Of a stretch of 64,000 bases of DNA, positions 8,652 to 18,135 are shown piece after piece. Within the stretch, counting starts at the first letter, position 1. Each line of letters opens with the position of its first letter. The translations under genes were made by a program, and so were the position numbers. The notes below the pieces were generated by a model, which was not told where the DNA came from, did not search any database, and saw only the letters and a list, made by a program, of their open reading frames with translations. This DNA is from Vallitalea longa (GTDB taxonomy: Bacteria; Bacillota; Clostridia; Lachnospirales; Vallitaleaceae): positions 1 through 64,000 of the forward strand of contig NZ_BRLB01000016.1 of the NCBI RefSeq assembly GCF_027923465.1, given 5' to 3'.

Positions 8652-8819
8652 CTTCTCCACCCTCTTCATTCAAGTCACAGTCACGATTTATTATAAAGAT
8701 TGGTACAATAAATAGTCCTGCTACGATAGCATGATAACTGATAATTTTATATATGTTTACTCATCTTCTGATTATAAGTAATTGGAATAACAACTATTAT
8801 TATTGATTATAGGCGTAAA

Positions 8820-8853
8820 AAAACCTCAGCTTGTCTGGCTGAAGTTTTTTATT
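8820..8853. terminator. Bidirectional-looking terminator
   Basis: The stem CTTCAGC/GCTGAGG, read on the minus strand, is flanked by A/T runs on both sides (TTTTTTTAC on the minus strand, TTTTTTATT on the plus strand). It lies just downstream of the PD-(D/E)XK-like gene and insulates it from xis-int. Confidence 0.75.
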
Positions 8854-8875
8854 ATACTTTATTTAATCTTGCTAT

Positions 8876-9418
8876 TTAGTCTATTTGTTTCCCCTTTTGG
8901 AAATATACTATTTTAGGTTCGCTATACCTATTTTGATTGACATAAAATTTGATGAATATACCGTATTCATAGTGAAGATTATTTTCAGTATTTGTATACG
9001 CCTTTAATTTCTCAAAGTCATAGTTTTCATTTACTCTGCTGGAAGACTTTTTTATCTCAATTGCAATGAGATTCTTATCGTTTCTTCCTCTTTTATGTAC
9101 AATAATATCAGGTATAACACTTTTTTCTATTAGAATATCCGCATCCTCTATTATATCTTCATTACTGTTAATGCTTTTGTGATATTCTCTCCATATATCT
9201 TCAAGTATCATTATTTTTTTGCCACCACTTACTTGTTCAATATCTTTGTTATATTCACAATCTACATTAAACTCTTTTCCAAATGTATTCTCTAGGTATA
9301 GTGCTAATCTATGAGCTATACTTCTTTCACTGACATCATTTTTAAGAAGGTAATTATCATTTACCCTAAGAGTATCCAGTGCTATTTTTATACGTCTTTT
9401 TATTTGGTATTTTTTCAT
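8876..9418 (-). CDS. PD-(D/E)XK nuclease-fold protein
   Basis: 180 residues. The C-terminal half carries the nuclease-fold motif pattern: an early E in the helix SERSIAHRLALYLE, then VIPDIIVHKRG, then LIAIEIKKSS, giving D-x(n)-E-x-K. The end (YEYGIFIKFYVNQN) forms the closing strand. Such small proteins are common hypothetical genes in mobile elements; whether it cuts DNA is unknown. TTGGAG lies 8 bases before ATG 9418. It is followed by a terminator and has no clear partner. Confidence 0.6.
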   Translation of the reverse strand: MKKYQIKRRIKIALDTLRVNDNYLLKNDVSERSIAHRLALYLENTFGKEFNVDCEYNKDIEQVSGGKKIMILEDIWREYHKSINSNEDIIEDADILIEKSVIPDIIVHKRGRNDKNLIAIEIKKSSSRVNENYDFEKLKAYTNTENNLHYEYGIFIKFYVNQNRYSEPKIVYFQKGKQID

Positions 9419-9481
9419 GATTTACTCCAATCTGTTGAAAAATATCTTTTTAATTATGTGAGCTTAATTTTATAACAACAA

Positions 9482-10054
9482 TTACCTATTATCATCAAAT
9501 ATCCATCTATCCAATTCATTCTTACATCCTGTCAGTACTATTTTTTCTTCAACAATTAACTCTATTGTATTCTCAATATACACTTTTACCTCTGGATAAA
9601 AACTATCAATGATTTCTTCTTTTTCAGTATCATTTAATTCATCCCAATAATCTGAATTAAATTTACTTGGTGGTACAACGCATGTTACTCCATAAGTTAT
9701 AGCTAACTCATCTAAGAAAGTATATCCTTTGCAATACATATAATAAAATTCTTGGTATATATGAGCTAACTGACCAAAGTTCAAATTTTTATCTAAGCAT
9801 TTTCCTAGCAATCTTATTAAGTTAATTGATTCAAAAACTCCATAATCTACATATTGGTCAATAATCCTAAGTAGATTTTCTCTAGCATACTTATCTTCAT
9901 AGTTTATAGATATCAAATCTATATAGTCCTCATAAGATACATATGTCATTATATTATCGTTATAGTAAATCCAATCTTCAAATTTATAAATACTGTTATT
10001 ATTATAAATAAGATCGTATATCCATTGCTGAAGTTCATTTAGTTCTAATTTCAT
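9482..10054 (-). CDS. Unrecognised acidic protein, full-length paralogue of 17729-18057
   Basis: 190 residues, acidic, tyrosine-rich and helical, with no membrane segment or signal peptide. I do not recognise the family; composition and neighbourhood resemble immunity-type proteins of the accessory gene pool. Its first 110 codons and 57 upstream bases are nearly identical to a truncated copy at 17725-18057, so the region duplicated recently. ACGGAG is well placed before ATG 10054. Confidence 0.55.
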   Translation of the reverse strand: MKLELNELQQWIYDLIYNNNSIYKFEDWIYYNDNIMTYVSYEDYIDLISINYEDKYARENLLRIIDQYVDYGVFESINLIRLLGKCLDKNLNFGQLAHIYQEFYYMYCKGYTFLDELAITYGVTCVVPPSKFNSDYWDELNDTEKEEIIDSFYPEVKVYIENTIELIVEEKIVLTGCKNELDRWIFDDNR

Positions 10055-10102
10055 AGTTGGTCTCCGTTAAATATAAATTTTTGTTGTATTATCATAGAAT
10101 TA

Positions 10103-10189
10103 ATGGTTTATAGTCCATAGCTATATCATATATTTGTTCTGCTGTTAAATCTCTATCATCCCAGAAAAGATTAACACACATATAATAAA
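10103..10189 (-). pseudogene. C-terminal remnant of a small protein gene
   Basis: The minus strand reads MCVNLFWDDRDLTAEQIYDI followed by AMDYKPLIL and a stop. It looks like the conserved tail of an immunity-type protein. It begins right after the paralogous anchored-protein gene boundary and has no own promoter or ribosome site. The last bases (AAACCATTAATTCTATGA) recur upstream of the truncated copy at 18057. Confidence 0.4.
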
Positions 10190-10190
10190 T

Positions 10191-10592
10191 TTATTCTTCA
10201 AGTATTTTATTTAAATAATTGTTTAAATCAGAGTATTTAATACTTAGCTTATAATATCTATTTTTAAACTTGCAATAAGTTATATCTTCGTCTTCTAAGA
10301 ACCCTAGTATAAATTCATTATTATCTGAATAATACAGTGACATATAAAACGATGGTGCTAATTCTAAACACCAGTTTCTAACAATTTTCCACTCTTTAAT
10401 ATTTAAGTAATCAATTATATCTTTTATTACACTTTTATCTCCAATAGTAAATGATTCTGGTCCGTATTCTATAGTTATTTCTTGAATTTCATCACTTTTT
10501 ATTTGTCTGTTATTTTTTATATTTTGAAAATATAATAATACTAGTATAATTATTAATAACAAGACTCCTACATAAATATGTTTAATTTTCAT
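10191..10592 (-). CDS. Membrane-anchored small protein, paralogue of 2430-2834
   Basis: About 133 residues from ATG 10592 (AGGTGGA upstream). One hydrophobic segment near the N-terminus is followed by a soluble domain aligning end to end with the protein at 2430-2834 (shared KSVIKDIIDYL, ELAPSFYM, CKFKNRYYKLSIKYS). The substitutions keep the frame open, so both copies look functional. Family and role are unknown; duplicated immunity-like proteins are one possibility. Confidence 0.6.
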   Translation of the reverse strand: MKIKHIYVGVLLLIIILVLLYFQNIKNNRQIKSDEIQEITIEYGPESFTIGDKSVIKDIIDYLNIKEWKIVRNWCLELAPSFYMSLYYSDNNEFILGFLEDEDITYCKFKNRYYKLSIKYSDLNNYLNKILEE

Positions 10593-11130
10593 ATTCCACC
10601 TCACCTAACCTATAATTTATAAACTCTTTATTTACTATACTATATAAAAAGATAGAAAGTTCCCTGACACAAAATTACTACCTTTCATTCTATTTTAAAA
10701 GTAAAATTGAAGTCTAAGTGCTAGTTAATATGTAAATAAGCTCCCAATCTACTTATTGTTGAATATATCCTACCTATAAAAATTTTCATCAGCTTACTTC
10801 TTTATAATTACAATTATTATAATCTTAATCATATCAGCTTAATTTAAAATATTCAATGCTTTTCAACATTCATTCTACTGTCTAATATTGATGTAACCCC
10901 TGTATCTGTTTCACTTCTTATAAGTCTACCAACACCTTGTTTTAACTTGATAATCATTTCAGGTAATATAACCCATCAATAATAAAGTTTATTCATTTAC
11001 ACAAATAAATTCAATATTTCATCCTTATACCTAGATTCTACATCTCTAAGTTCAAATATAATTAATAAATATTTTTTAAGCTATTACATATTTCGACAGA
11101 TAAACATGAAGCTGTTTGTTATAATAAAAA
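10593..11130. other. Intergenic: duplicated upstream region plus helicase fossil (decayed copy B)
   Basis: Bases 10605-10842 match 2850-3093, the upstream region of the other paralogue. Bases 10843-10974 match two non-adjacent parts of the helicase 3' region at about 19875-20100 (tttaacttgataatcatttc is shared), with roughly 100 bases deleted and no usable frame. From 10975 to 11130 I see no gene or clear signal. Confidence 0.7.
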
Positions 11131-11133
11131 AAA

Positions 11134-11355
11134 ATATTAGCAATTATTTTATACTTGACAATGATTTTTGCAAATACTGTATTAGCTATGGAATCAACTG
11201 ATACCAAATCTGATGAAATAGTTAAAGACGATAAGTTACTTAAAGAATATATTCAACTCGGTAAAAACTTCTTAAATCAATACTATAGTTCTATAGCTGA
11301 AAAGAAAGCATTCGACAAATTAAGCTATATACATAAAAATGAATTAAAAAAATAA
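11134..11355 (+). pseudogene. Small secreted-protein gene with lost start codon
   Basis: The frame reads KILAIILYLTMIFANTVLAM, a good signal peptide with cleavage after VLA, followed by about 54 charged residues. No ATG precedes the signal peptide; the codons upstream are AAA AAA and then an in-frame TAA at 11125. The first possible start, TTG at 11155, would cut the signal peptide in half and has no ribosome site. It is probably a start-lost or truncated gene; the family is not recognised. Confidence 0.5.
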
Positions 11356-11408
11356 TGTAACCTTACTATTGATGTATTTATTAGTTATAACACATCAGGA
11401 GGAAAAAA

Positions 11409-12053
11409 ATGAAAAAAAATAAAAGTGTCTGGATATTACTTATTGTTATCCTATTCATATCAATTGTTTTTATATTAAATAACCAGCATAATAAATTAAC
11501 TATAAATCAAATAGATTCAAATGATTTAAAAAATCAAATGATTGGTTCTGAGTTGCCAAGGTTGCTATTTTCTGATGAAAATAAAGTGATTTTTGAAAGT
11601 GGAGGTATATATATTTATGATTTAATTGATAAGAACGTTACTTTATCATTGGATATAATCTCCTTCAAAAACAAATATTTTTCAGACAAAACATTTAAAG
11701 ATATTAAACCTTGGGCATATGCAACCAAAGACGGGAATGAAATACTTCTTACATTTATCAATTACGCTAGTGAACCTTTTGAAAAGTATTATAGTTTTAA
11801 TGTACCAGATAAAGTAATTAAAGAAATTAGTGTAGAAGCTTTTGAAGCTAAAAAGGCAAATATATTTTTATGTGAGTATTTAGATGATAATAATGAATTT
11901 TATAGTAAATCGACTAGTATGATAAGTCGTATTGATGATAAGCGATTCGTTTATTTAACATATGATAATTACAAAGTAAACTCAATAAAGATTGTTTTAG
12001 TTAATAATAATAAGCCAACAATCTACAATGTATTTAGTGAAAAAAGTAAATAG
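11409..12053 (+). CDS. Membrane-anchored protein of unknown family, 3' end formed by an IS end
   Basis: 214 residues with one N-terminal transmembrane segment (VWILLIVILFISIVFIL) and an extracytoplasmic domain predicted to be rich in beta strands. CAGGAGG is well placed before ATG 11409. The family is not recognised. The stop TAG uses the first base of an IS256-type end beginning at 12053 (GAGTGTGT), so the original protein may have been longer. It follows the secreted-protein remnant at 11134 in the same orientation. Confidence 0.55.
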   Translation: MKKNKSVWILLIVILFISIVFILNNQHNKLTINQIDSNDLKNQMIGSELPRLLFSDENKVIFESGGIYIYDLIDKNVTLSLDIISFKNKYFSDKTFKDIKPWAYATKDGNEILLTFINYASEPFEKYYSFNVPDKVIKEISVEAFEAKKANIFLCEYLDDNNEFYSKSTSMISRIDDKRFVYLTYDNYKVNSIKIVLVNNNKPTIYNVFSEKSK

Positions 12054-12140
12054 AGTGTGTAAAAAAAGCTCTCTAAATATGAAAAAAATTGCTTTCTATG
12101 ATAAGATAAAAATATATGAGGCTATTTTTTATAGCGAAAA
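12053..12140 (+). repeat. Detached IS256-type end (inverted relative to the intact IS)
   Basis: GAGTGTGTAAAAAAAGCTCT and the following bases, including GCTTTCTATGATAA and a ribosome-site-like GAGGCTATTTTT, match the transposase-proximal end of the IS256 element (14212-14290, minus strand). It is in opposite orientation and no transposase frame follows. It is the remnant of another IS copy, so two inverted IS ends flank the gene at 12316. Confidence 0.7.
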
Positions 12141-12315
12141 AGGGACTTAAAAATAAATCAACTGAAATAATATGCTCATAAATAGTAAAATTATTGGGTA
12201 CCTAGCTTATCTAAGAAAGTATATGAATATATATTTATATGAATGTAATATACAGTAAATATACATTAAAAAAATAATATATTTAAACTTAATATTTGTT
12301 TATGGAGGTATGTCA

Positions 12316-12828
12316 ATGAAAAAATATATAAAATATATTCTAAGTAGCATAGTTATAATATTAATTATATTATATATTAATTGCTTTGCTCCCCAAAATT
12401 ATAGTAAAGTTTATAATGGTATAATGTATAGGGCTGGAAATTCAAAATATGAAGAGTCTATAACTGTTAAGTTAGAAGGACAATACAATAAGAACTGGTT
12501 TGCAAAGAATAAGTTTAAAGGGACAATATATATTAATGATAGCAAACTTCCTAATGTTAAAATTATATGGGATAAAAGCGGAAAAGGATCTATAGATTAT
12601 TGGATAAATAATTATTTCTATTCATATGGTTTAATTTATATAAGTAAAAATTTAGAGAAAATAATTATTTGTGTTTATGAAACTGATAATATTAATAAAT
12701 CTACTACACATTGGAATACTGTAGATGGATTAATAATATCAGCACCAGCAAATAATAGGAAAGAAGCATTAATAATTTCTAATGATTTAATTAATCAGGA
12801 ACAGGAAAATAATATTGTTATATATTGA
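12316..12828 (+). CDS. Membrane-anchored hypothetical protein
   Basis: 170 residues from ATG 12316, seven bases after GGAGG; the ATG at 12310 abuts the ribosome site. One N-terminal hydrophobic segment (YILSSIVIILIILYINCF) is followed by a soluble domain with many aromatic and asparagine residues. I do not recognise the family. It is bracketed by an IS256-type end on the left and the IS256 element on the right. Confidence 0.55.
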   Translation: MKKYIKYILSSIVIILIILYINCFAPQNYSKVYNGIMYRAGNSKYEESITVKLEGQYNKNWFAKNKFKGTIYINDSKLPNVKIIWDKSGKGSIDYWINNYFYSYGLIYISKNLEKIIICVYETDNINKSTTHWNTVDGLIISAPANNRKEALIISNDLINQEQENNIVIY

Positions 12829-12841
12829 AGTAGGGGTAACC

Positions 12842-14290
12842 GAGGGTATAAAATAATTTCTGTAAATTCGCTTTCTATGATAAGTTTTAGATATGGGTAC
12901 TATAACACTGTACTCATATCTTTTATTTTACTATATGATATATTTTTGAACATGTCAACAAAACCCTAAACATTTAGGATTTTAAATTGACTTATAAACG
13001 TCCCTCAAACATAATTGAGAGTTCTCCATAAACTTTTCCCCAATACCTGATTGGCATATTCCATTTTTTAGTTGCTTCAAATGTTGCTAAATACAGAGCT
13101 TTCAACAATGCTTTATCACTAGGAAAAACACTTCTTGAACGGTTAAGTCTACGATATGTACTGTTTAGACTTTCAATAGCATTTGTTGTATATATAACTT
13201 TACGTACATCAGCTGAAAATTTAAATATTGGGCTGATCACATCCCAATTGGCTGACCAACTTTTCATTGAATTAGGATAGCTTTTCTCCCAGAATTCTGT
13301 AACTTCAAGCATTCTTTCATGAGCTATTGATTCTGATGGTGCCTGATATATGGTTTTTAAATCGGTTGCAAATTTCTTTTTATCTTTGTACGATACGTAT
13401 TTTAATGTGTTTCTTACTTGATGGACTATACATCTTTGGTATTCTGTTTCCGGAAAGGCTACGTTTATTGCTTCTTTTATCCCAGATAAACCATCAGCAC
13501 AAAGAACTAATATATCCGCTACTCCTCTGTTTTTCAATTCATTTAATGTTCCAAGCCAATATTTGCTACTTTCATTTTGTCCTATTTGAAGACTTATAAC
13601 TTCTTTCATTCCATCTTCATATATTCCTAAAATCAAATATGCAGCAAGCTTTTTTATTACATTATTATCTCTAACAGAAAAATGAACAGCGTCTATATAC
13701 ACAATAGGATAAACCCTTGATAAAGGTCTGTGTTGCCAATCTTCAATCTCTGGCAGAAGTTTATTGGTTATATTAGATACCATACCTTCACTTACCTCAA
13801 AACCATAAATATCATCTATTTGGTCTGATATTTGCCTGGTTGAAAGTCCTCTAGCATACATAGCTATGATTTTATCTTCTATTGAATTTATTTCCTTCTG
13901 ACGTTTCTTTACTATTTGTGGTTCAAAAGAAGAATCTCTATCTTGAGGTACCCTAATATTCATTTCTCCATATTTACTACGAATATTTTTGGATTTATGT
14001 CCATTACGAGAGTTGGTATTATTTGTTCTTTCATAGGGGTCGTAGCCTAAATGATTGTCTAATTCCGCTTCTAACATGCTTTGGATTGTACCACCAAGTA
14101 AGTCTTTTAATGCATCTTGAATGTCCTCTGCTGACTTGATATCATACTCTTGTAAAAGAGCAGCAATGATATTTTGTTTTCCTTCAGATAATGTGTTTTT
14201 TCTTTTACCCATAAAAATAGCCTCCTATATATTTATTTTATCATAGAAAGCTATTTTTTCCATGTTTTACAGAGTTTTTTTCACACACTC
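12842..14290 (-). mobile_element. IS256-family insertion sequence
   Basis: The ends are imperfect inverted repeats: GAGGGTATAAAATAATTTCT on the left at 12842, and GAGTGTGTGAAAAAAACTCT read on the minus strand from 14290, both followed by GTAAA. A full-length transposase lies between them. The eight flanking bases differ (GGGTAACC on the left, TTATCAAT on the right), so no target duplication is visible. This suggests that recombination with another copy, such as the end at 12053, reshaped the locus. Confidence 0.85.
12992..14212 (-). CDS. IS256-family (Mutator-type) transposase
   Basis: 406 residues, full length for the family. The N-terminal DNA-binding part includes ELDNHLGYDPYER and SRNGHKSK; the RNase-H-like DDE core includes VYIDAVHFSVR (first D), LVLCADGLSGI (second D) and a helical insertion, and the family signature RCIVHQVRNTLKYV is present. 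It moves the IS by a copy-out circle route. AGGAGG precedes ATG 14212. It appears intact. Confidence 0.95.
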   Translation of the reverse strand: MGKRKNTLSEGKQNIIAALLQEYDIKSAEDIQDALKDLLGGTIQSMLEAELDNHLGYDPYERTNNTNSRNGHKSKNIRSKYGEMNIRVPQDRDSSFEPQIVKKRQKEINSIEDKIIAMYARGLSTRQISDQIDDIYGFEVSEGMVSNITNKLLPEIEDWQHRPLSRVYPIVYIDAVHFSVRDNNVIKKLAAYLILGIYEDGMKEVISLQIGQNESSKYWLGTLNELKNRGVADILVLCADGLSGIKEAINVAFPETEYQRCIVHQVRNTLKYVSYKDKKKFATDLKTIYQAPSESIAHERMLEVTEFWEKSYPNSMKSWSANWDVISPIFKFSADVRKVIYTTNAIESLNSTYRRLNRSRSVFPSDKALLKALYLATFEATKKWNMPIRYWGKVYGELSIMFEGRL

Positions 14291-14300
14291 TTATCAATAA

Positions 14301-15170
14301 TTATGCTTCCACTTCATATGTACGATATATAATATTCGTTATTTCGTTATTAATATCATAATGCAAAATAATATAATAACTCGAACTGTCTTCAATTATT
14401 ACGTAATTATCTTCTTCATTATCACGATAACTTTTATTAAGTGAAGTTACAGATTCATATACATTATCTCCAACATGAAACAATCCATTAATTGTAATAT
14501 TTTTATCTGATGTTGATATATAATTAATAACCATATATGTTGGATCAAAAAACACCCTTGTCTCTCCTTCGTCCCCGTTCCTAAATGTAGCAATTAGATC
14601 CCTAGAATATTCACCTGATTCACTGACGGTATAATCATATCCCATGATATTAATAACATTACTTAATGGTTCACCAATTCTAAAACCATTAATATCCCAT
14701 TCTGATTCTTTATAGTATCCACTATATTCAACATTATCAATGTATCTGCTATCGATTAATCCAAATACATGCTCTTTATTATACTTGACTAGAACCCATT
14801 CCTTATTATTAGAATCGATAAAAATATCTATTATCTGCACTATCTCATTTTCTTGAATAATGTATTCACTACTAGGATTAGTAATAATAATTGATTGCAT
14901 ATTCACTTCTTTATTGATTATCCCTATGCCATATAACTCTTTATCTTCTTTTAAGGACATATTTGTACTAGTTACAGGTATAATCTCATTATCAATAATT
15001 TTATCATTATCTTCAATAGTGTTTGATTCTATAATTCTAACTAATTCCTCTTTTGTTTCAGTCACCTGCTCTAATTCCGATTTTAACTCTTTGACCTCAA
15101 TTGAATTATGGATATATAAAACTAAAATTATTGTTAGTATGATTATAGAAAATATAGTTTTTTTTTTCAT
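14301..15170 (-). CDS. Membrane-anchored exported protein with coiled coil and SH3-like region
   Basis: 289 residues: a hydrophobic N-terminal anchor (FSIIILTIILVLYI), a short coiled coil (KELKSELEQVTETKEELVRI), a beta-rich middle that could be SH3-like (NEIVQIIDIFIDSNNKEWVL), and a C-terminal domain of unknown type. It probably faces the outside of the cell. It forms a two-gene unit with the M23-like gene upstream (53-base gap), which suggests a cell-wall-related role. Family not recognised. Confidence 0.55.
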   Translation of the reverse strand: MKKKTIFSIIILTIILVLYIHNSIEVKELKSELEQVTETKEELVRIIESNTIEDNDKIIDNEIIPVTSTNMSLKEDKELYGIGIINKEVNMQSIIITNPSSEYIIQENEIVQIIDIFIDSNNKEWVLVKYNKEHVFGLIDSRYIDNVEYSGYYKESEWDINGFRIGEPLSNVINIMGYDYTVSESGEYSRDLIATFRNGDEGETRVFFDPTYMVINYISTSDKNITINGLFHVGDNVYESVTSLNKSYRDNEEDNYVIIEDSSSYYIILHYDINNEITNIIYRTYEVEA

Positions 15171-15223
15171 TATTCACCTCCCTTTATCTGAACTGTTAAT
15201 TAGTCACAATTCGTATATGTAAT

Positions 15224-16483
15224 CTAGTAAAGATGATAATACACAAAAGAATAAATATTATCTGAATCTAATGTTTTGTCATACACATCCCAAGTTGTAT
15301 CATCACCTTTTCTTATGGAAATATGTGTATGTGAGGCAAAATCGTAAGGGTCAGAATTTGCCCCGTATCCACTTTCAGAACCAATAGGGTCATCATATGA
15401 GATAGGACCAGATGTGATACGATCGCCTACATGTTGTAAAGAAACTGTATATTTATATGAACCAGTACCACATACGTATACAATTCTACCATAATATGCT
15501 TTAGAAATTTTCAAAGTAGCATCTCCTGATATTGAAGGATCGTCACTAAAGGTTGCGTAAACGGTTGAACCCCTACCATAATCAAAATCAATAGCTTCAT
15601 GAGGCCACTTTCTGCTATTTGAATAAGACCCCCACATGCTTTCTGAAGAATATGATTCAGTTGTATTATATAATTTTTGAAATAAAACATTAGCTCTAGC
15701 TCCATATGTAATATTATTGTCACCCCTATGCGTGTTTGTGTCTTCCAAGAACCAATCACATTTATATCCTGAAACATTACACCAATAATATTTTAAATAC
15801 GTAACACCATCTCCACCTACTTTCATTGTATAAGTAGTTGAGTTGTCAGGAGGATCATTAATTGGTCCTCTTGAATTAAATTTGGATATAATAAGTGGTT
15901 CTTGTACTACTAAATTTTTTGCTGATTCCAAGTCACTTAAATAAATTTGCTCTAAAGCATCTTTTATTTCATCATTACTTCTATCTAATATAGCCTTATA
16001 TGACCCATAGGTAGATTTTAATCTTTGAGCATCATCTACTTTTAACCCTTTTTGGGATAATTCAATTATTTCTTTATCCGTTGGCAAATATTTTTTCATT
16101 GATTGCTCTGTGTCATATTCATAATATTTTCCATAAGTCCAATTATCCAAATCACAAACATCTAATTCTGGATACAATTTTAATATTTCACTAATTGTAT
16201 CTTTTCTCAATAATTGATTATTTTTAATATTTCCTTTCGTATTAATTTCTTCTTGTTTACTTCTTATATATGCTTCCATATTAATTTTAGGAACACTAAT
16301 GTCCATGGATGATTCTTGTAATAAATAATCTTCCCCTTCAGTACCTAATTCATCTAAAATACTATTAGCTCTTTCAATCAATAATTTATCATCATTGTTG
16401 TAATCTTTTGCATTAATATTTATTACAGTATAACTACATATTAAAATAATAGATAACATCACACTAATGATAGTTTTTCTCAT
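15224..16483 (-). CDS. Secreted M23-like (LytM) metallopeptidase
   Basis: 419 residues. The signal peptide spans residues 1-25 (cleavage near NINAKD). After a long helical region without a recognised domain, the C-terminal 130 residues show the M23 pattern: H295-x3-D299 (PHEAIDFD), a glycine-rich loop, SLQH351 and H385-T-H387 (SHTHISI), ligands for the catalytic zinc. M23 enzymes cut peptidoglycan cross-bridges. Spacing within the domain is looser than in canonical LytM proteins, so activity is likely but not certain. AAGGAGG precedes ATG 16483. Confidence 0.75.
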   Translation of the reverse strand: MRKTIISVMLSIILICSYTVININAKDYNNDDKLLIERANSILDELGTEGEDYLLQESSMDISVPKINMEAYIRSKQEEINTKGNIKNNQLLRKDTISEILKLYPELDVCDLDNWTYGKYYEYDTEQSMKKYLPTDKEIIELSQKGLKVDDAQRLKSTYGSYKAILDRSNDEIKDALEQIYLSDLESAKNLVVQEPLIISKFNSRGPINDPPDNSTTYTMKVGGDGVTYLKYYWCNVSGYKCDWFLEDTNTHRGDNNITYGARANVLFQKLYNTTESYSSESMWGSYSNSRKWPHEAIDFDYGRGSTVYATFSDDPSISGDATLKISKAYYGRIVYVCGTGSYKYTVSLQHVGDRITSGPISYDDPIGSESGYGANSDPYDFASHTHISIRKGDDTTWDVYDKTLDSDNIYSFVYYHLY

Positions 16484-17039
16484 TTCTATTTCCTCCTTTT
16501 TTAATTATAATATTATTTAAATATTGTTTTTATATTAATACTGCAGCATCAATAGCAAATTATTTTATTCACCAAAACTTTTTCCACTTTTTCTATTTAT
16601 TATACACCATTTTCTTCTAAAATTAAATATTTTTTCTAATTTATTGCTAAATTAATTTAATATTTTATAATATATAAATTTATAAATTAAATATATTTAA
16701 AACTTTATTTTGTAATATATATGATTTTTTAAATCATGTATATTTCTATCAATATGACTAATCGTATTATAATCTTATACTAACATATATTATATTTTTT
16801 AATTTGAAATTACAAAAAAAATTATACTTAAATGATTTTTGTAAAATATCCTATTCTATATATACTTAGTTAGCACAAAATATTTAAAATTATTATACTA
16901 TTTATATGGACTTTAAATTGAATGGAATATCAAGTGATGTGCTAACACTCATACTTTCTATCAACTTATAATGATGCACTTTTTTAAAAATTTATATTTA
17001 CAGGTTAGAATAAAATAAAATTCGCCTACAAAAATTAAG
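16484..17039. other. Extremely AT-rich intergenic region
   Basis: This 556-base stretch is almost entirely A and T with several short AT palindromes (for example TTTATAAATTTATAAA-like runs near 16670-16690). I see no gene, no GC-containing terminator and no tRNA. It lies between the divergent M23-like gene and a truncated-looking gene at 17040 and may hold promoters for both. Confidence 0.5.
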
Positions 17040-17519
17040 ATGAAAACTTTTAAATCCGATACAGATAATTGTGTTTACAATAGTAGTGGAGATTCAATTG
17101 AAGAGTTAATTAGTAAAGCAGATGCATGCATTATAGGAACTGTTACAGATGAATATGATTTAAGCGATTTTTCAGTAATTCAAATAATTAATGTAGATCA
17201 GACTATTAAAGGTAATAATATTGATAGTCAAATTAACCTGTTAAGAATGAAAGGGCACCAATTAGAAGAAGATATAACATACACTCTTCTTATCGCAGAA
17301 CGTGGATTATCAGAAACTGATGATATTTACTATGTTCTAGGAGGTTATGAAAGTCTTATTTTCAAAGAAGAAAATGGAACTCTCACTGCTATGAATAATA
17401 GAATAGATCAAGATTTAAAAGAGGTATTACAACAGAATAATATAAATACATTTAATCTTGATACTAAAGAAATATCAGATACAGAAAAACTTATTAATTA
17501 TATACAAGGACTAAATTAA
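17040..17519 (+). CDS. Hypothetical protein, possibly 5'-truncated
   Basis: 159 residues. The region SIEELISKADACIIGTVTDE looks like the start of an extracytoplasmic domain that normally follows a signal peptide, but no signal peptide is present and no ribosome site precedes ATG 17040. The gene has probably lost its 5' end. A plus-strand terminator follows at 17568-17601. Family not recognised. Confidence 0.45.
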   Translation: MKTFKSDTDNCVYNSSGDSIEELISKADACIIGTVTDEYDLSDFSVIQIINVDQTIKGNNIDSQINLLRMKGHQLEEDITYTLLIAERGLSETDDIYYVLGGYESLIFKEENGTLTAMNNRIDQDLKEVLQQNNINTFNLDTKEISDTEKLINYIQGLN

Positions 17520-17567
17520 TTTTAATAAGAATAAAGTATAGAAGACAGGTATATTAAGGGAATTTTT

Positions 17568-17601
17568 CCATCTTAGCAATTATAAGCTTGGGTGGTTTTT
17601 T
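17568..17601 (+). terminator. Rho-independent terminator after the 17040 gene
   Basis: CCATCTTAGC at 17568-17577 pairs, with two G-T wobbles and one mismatch, with GCTTGGGTGG at 17585-17594, followed by TTTTTT. Confidence 0.6.
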
Positions 17602-17724
17602 ATGTTTCCAGCATTTATTCTACCATTTTTTTCTATTACAAAACATATTTTATTTTCGTCAAGATTTATTGAAATTATATTGTAAAAGATATAGTATAAA
17701 AATCATTCAAAAATACTATATAAC

Positions 17725-18057
17725 TTATCCTTTACAATACATATAATAAAATTCTTGGTATATATGAGCTAACTGGTCAAAATTCAATTTTTTATCTAAG
17801 CATTTTTCTAGCAATCTTATTAAGTTAATTGATTCAAAAACTCCATAATCTACATATTGGTCAATAATCCTAAGTAGATTTTCTCTAGCATACTTATCTT
17901 CATAGTTTATAGATATCAAATCTATATAGTCATCATAAGATACATATGTCATTATAGTATCGTTATAGTAAATCCAATCTTCAAATTTATAAATACTGTT
18001 ATTATTATAAATAAGATCGTATATCCATTGCTGAAGTTCAATTAGTTCTAATTTCAT
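17725..18057 (-). pseudogene. Truncated duplicate of the 190-codon gene at 9482-10054
   Basis: The first 110 codons and 57 upstream bases are nearly identical to 9726-10111; only a few codons differ (for example N7I, N34T). Homology ends abruptly at the segment MYCKG, where the frame meets a stop, so the last 80 residues are missing. The break marks a recombination junction. Confidence 0.75.
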
Positions 18058-18135
18058 AGTTGGTCTCCGTTAAATATAAATTTTTGTTGTATTATCATAG
18101 AATTAATGGTTTATCGTGATTTTTTTCTACTTCAA

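Noticed and set aside
10900-10972. A separate helicase gene at 10.9 kb
   Set aside because: Only fragments of the helicase 3' end are present, with deletions and no frame.
16484-17039. Replication origin in the AT-rich gap
   Set aside because: No iterons, DnaA boxes or initiator gene next to it; AT content alone is not evidence.
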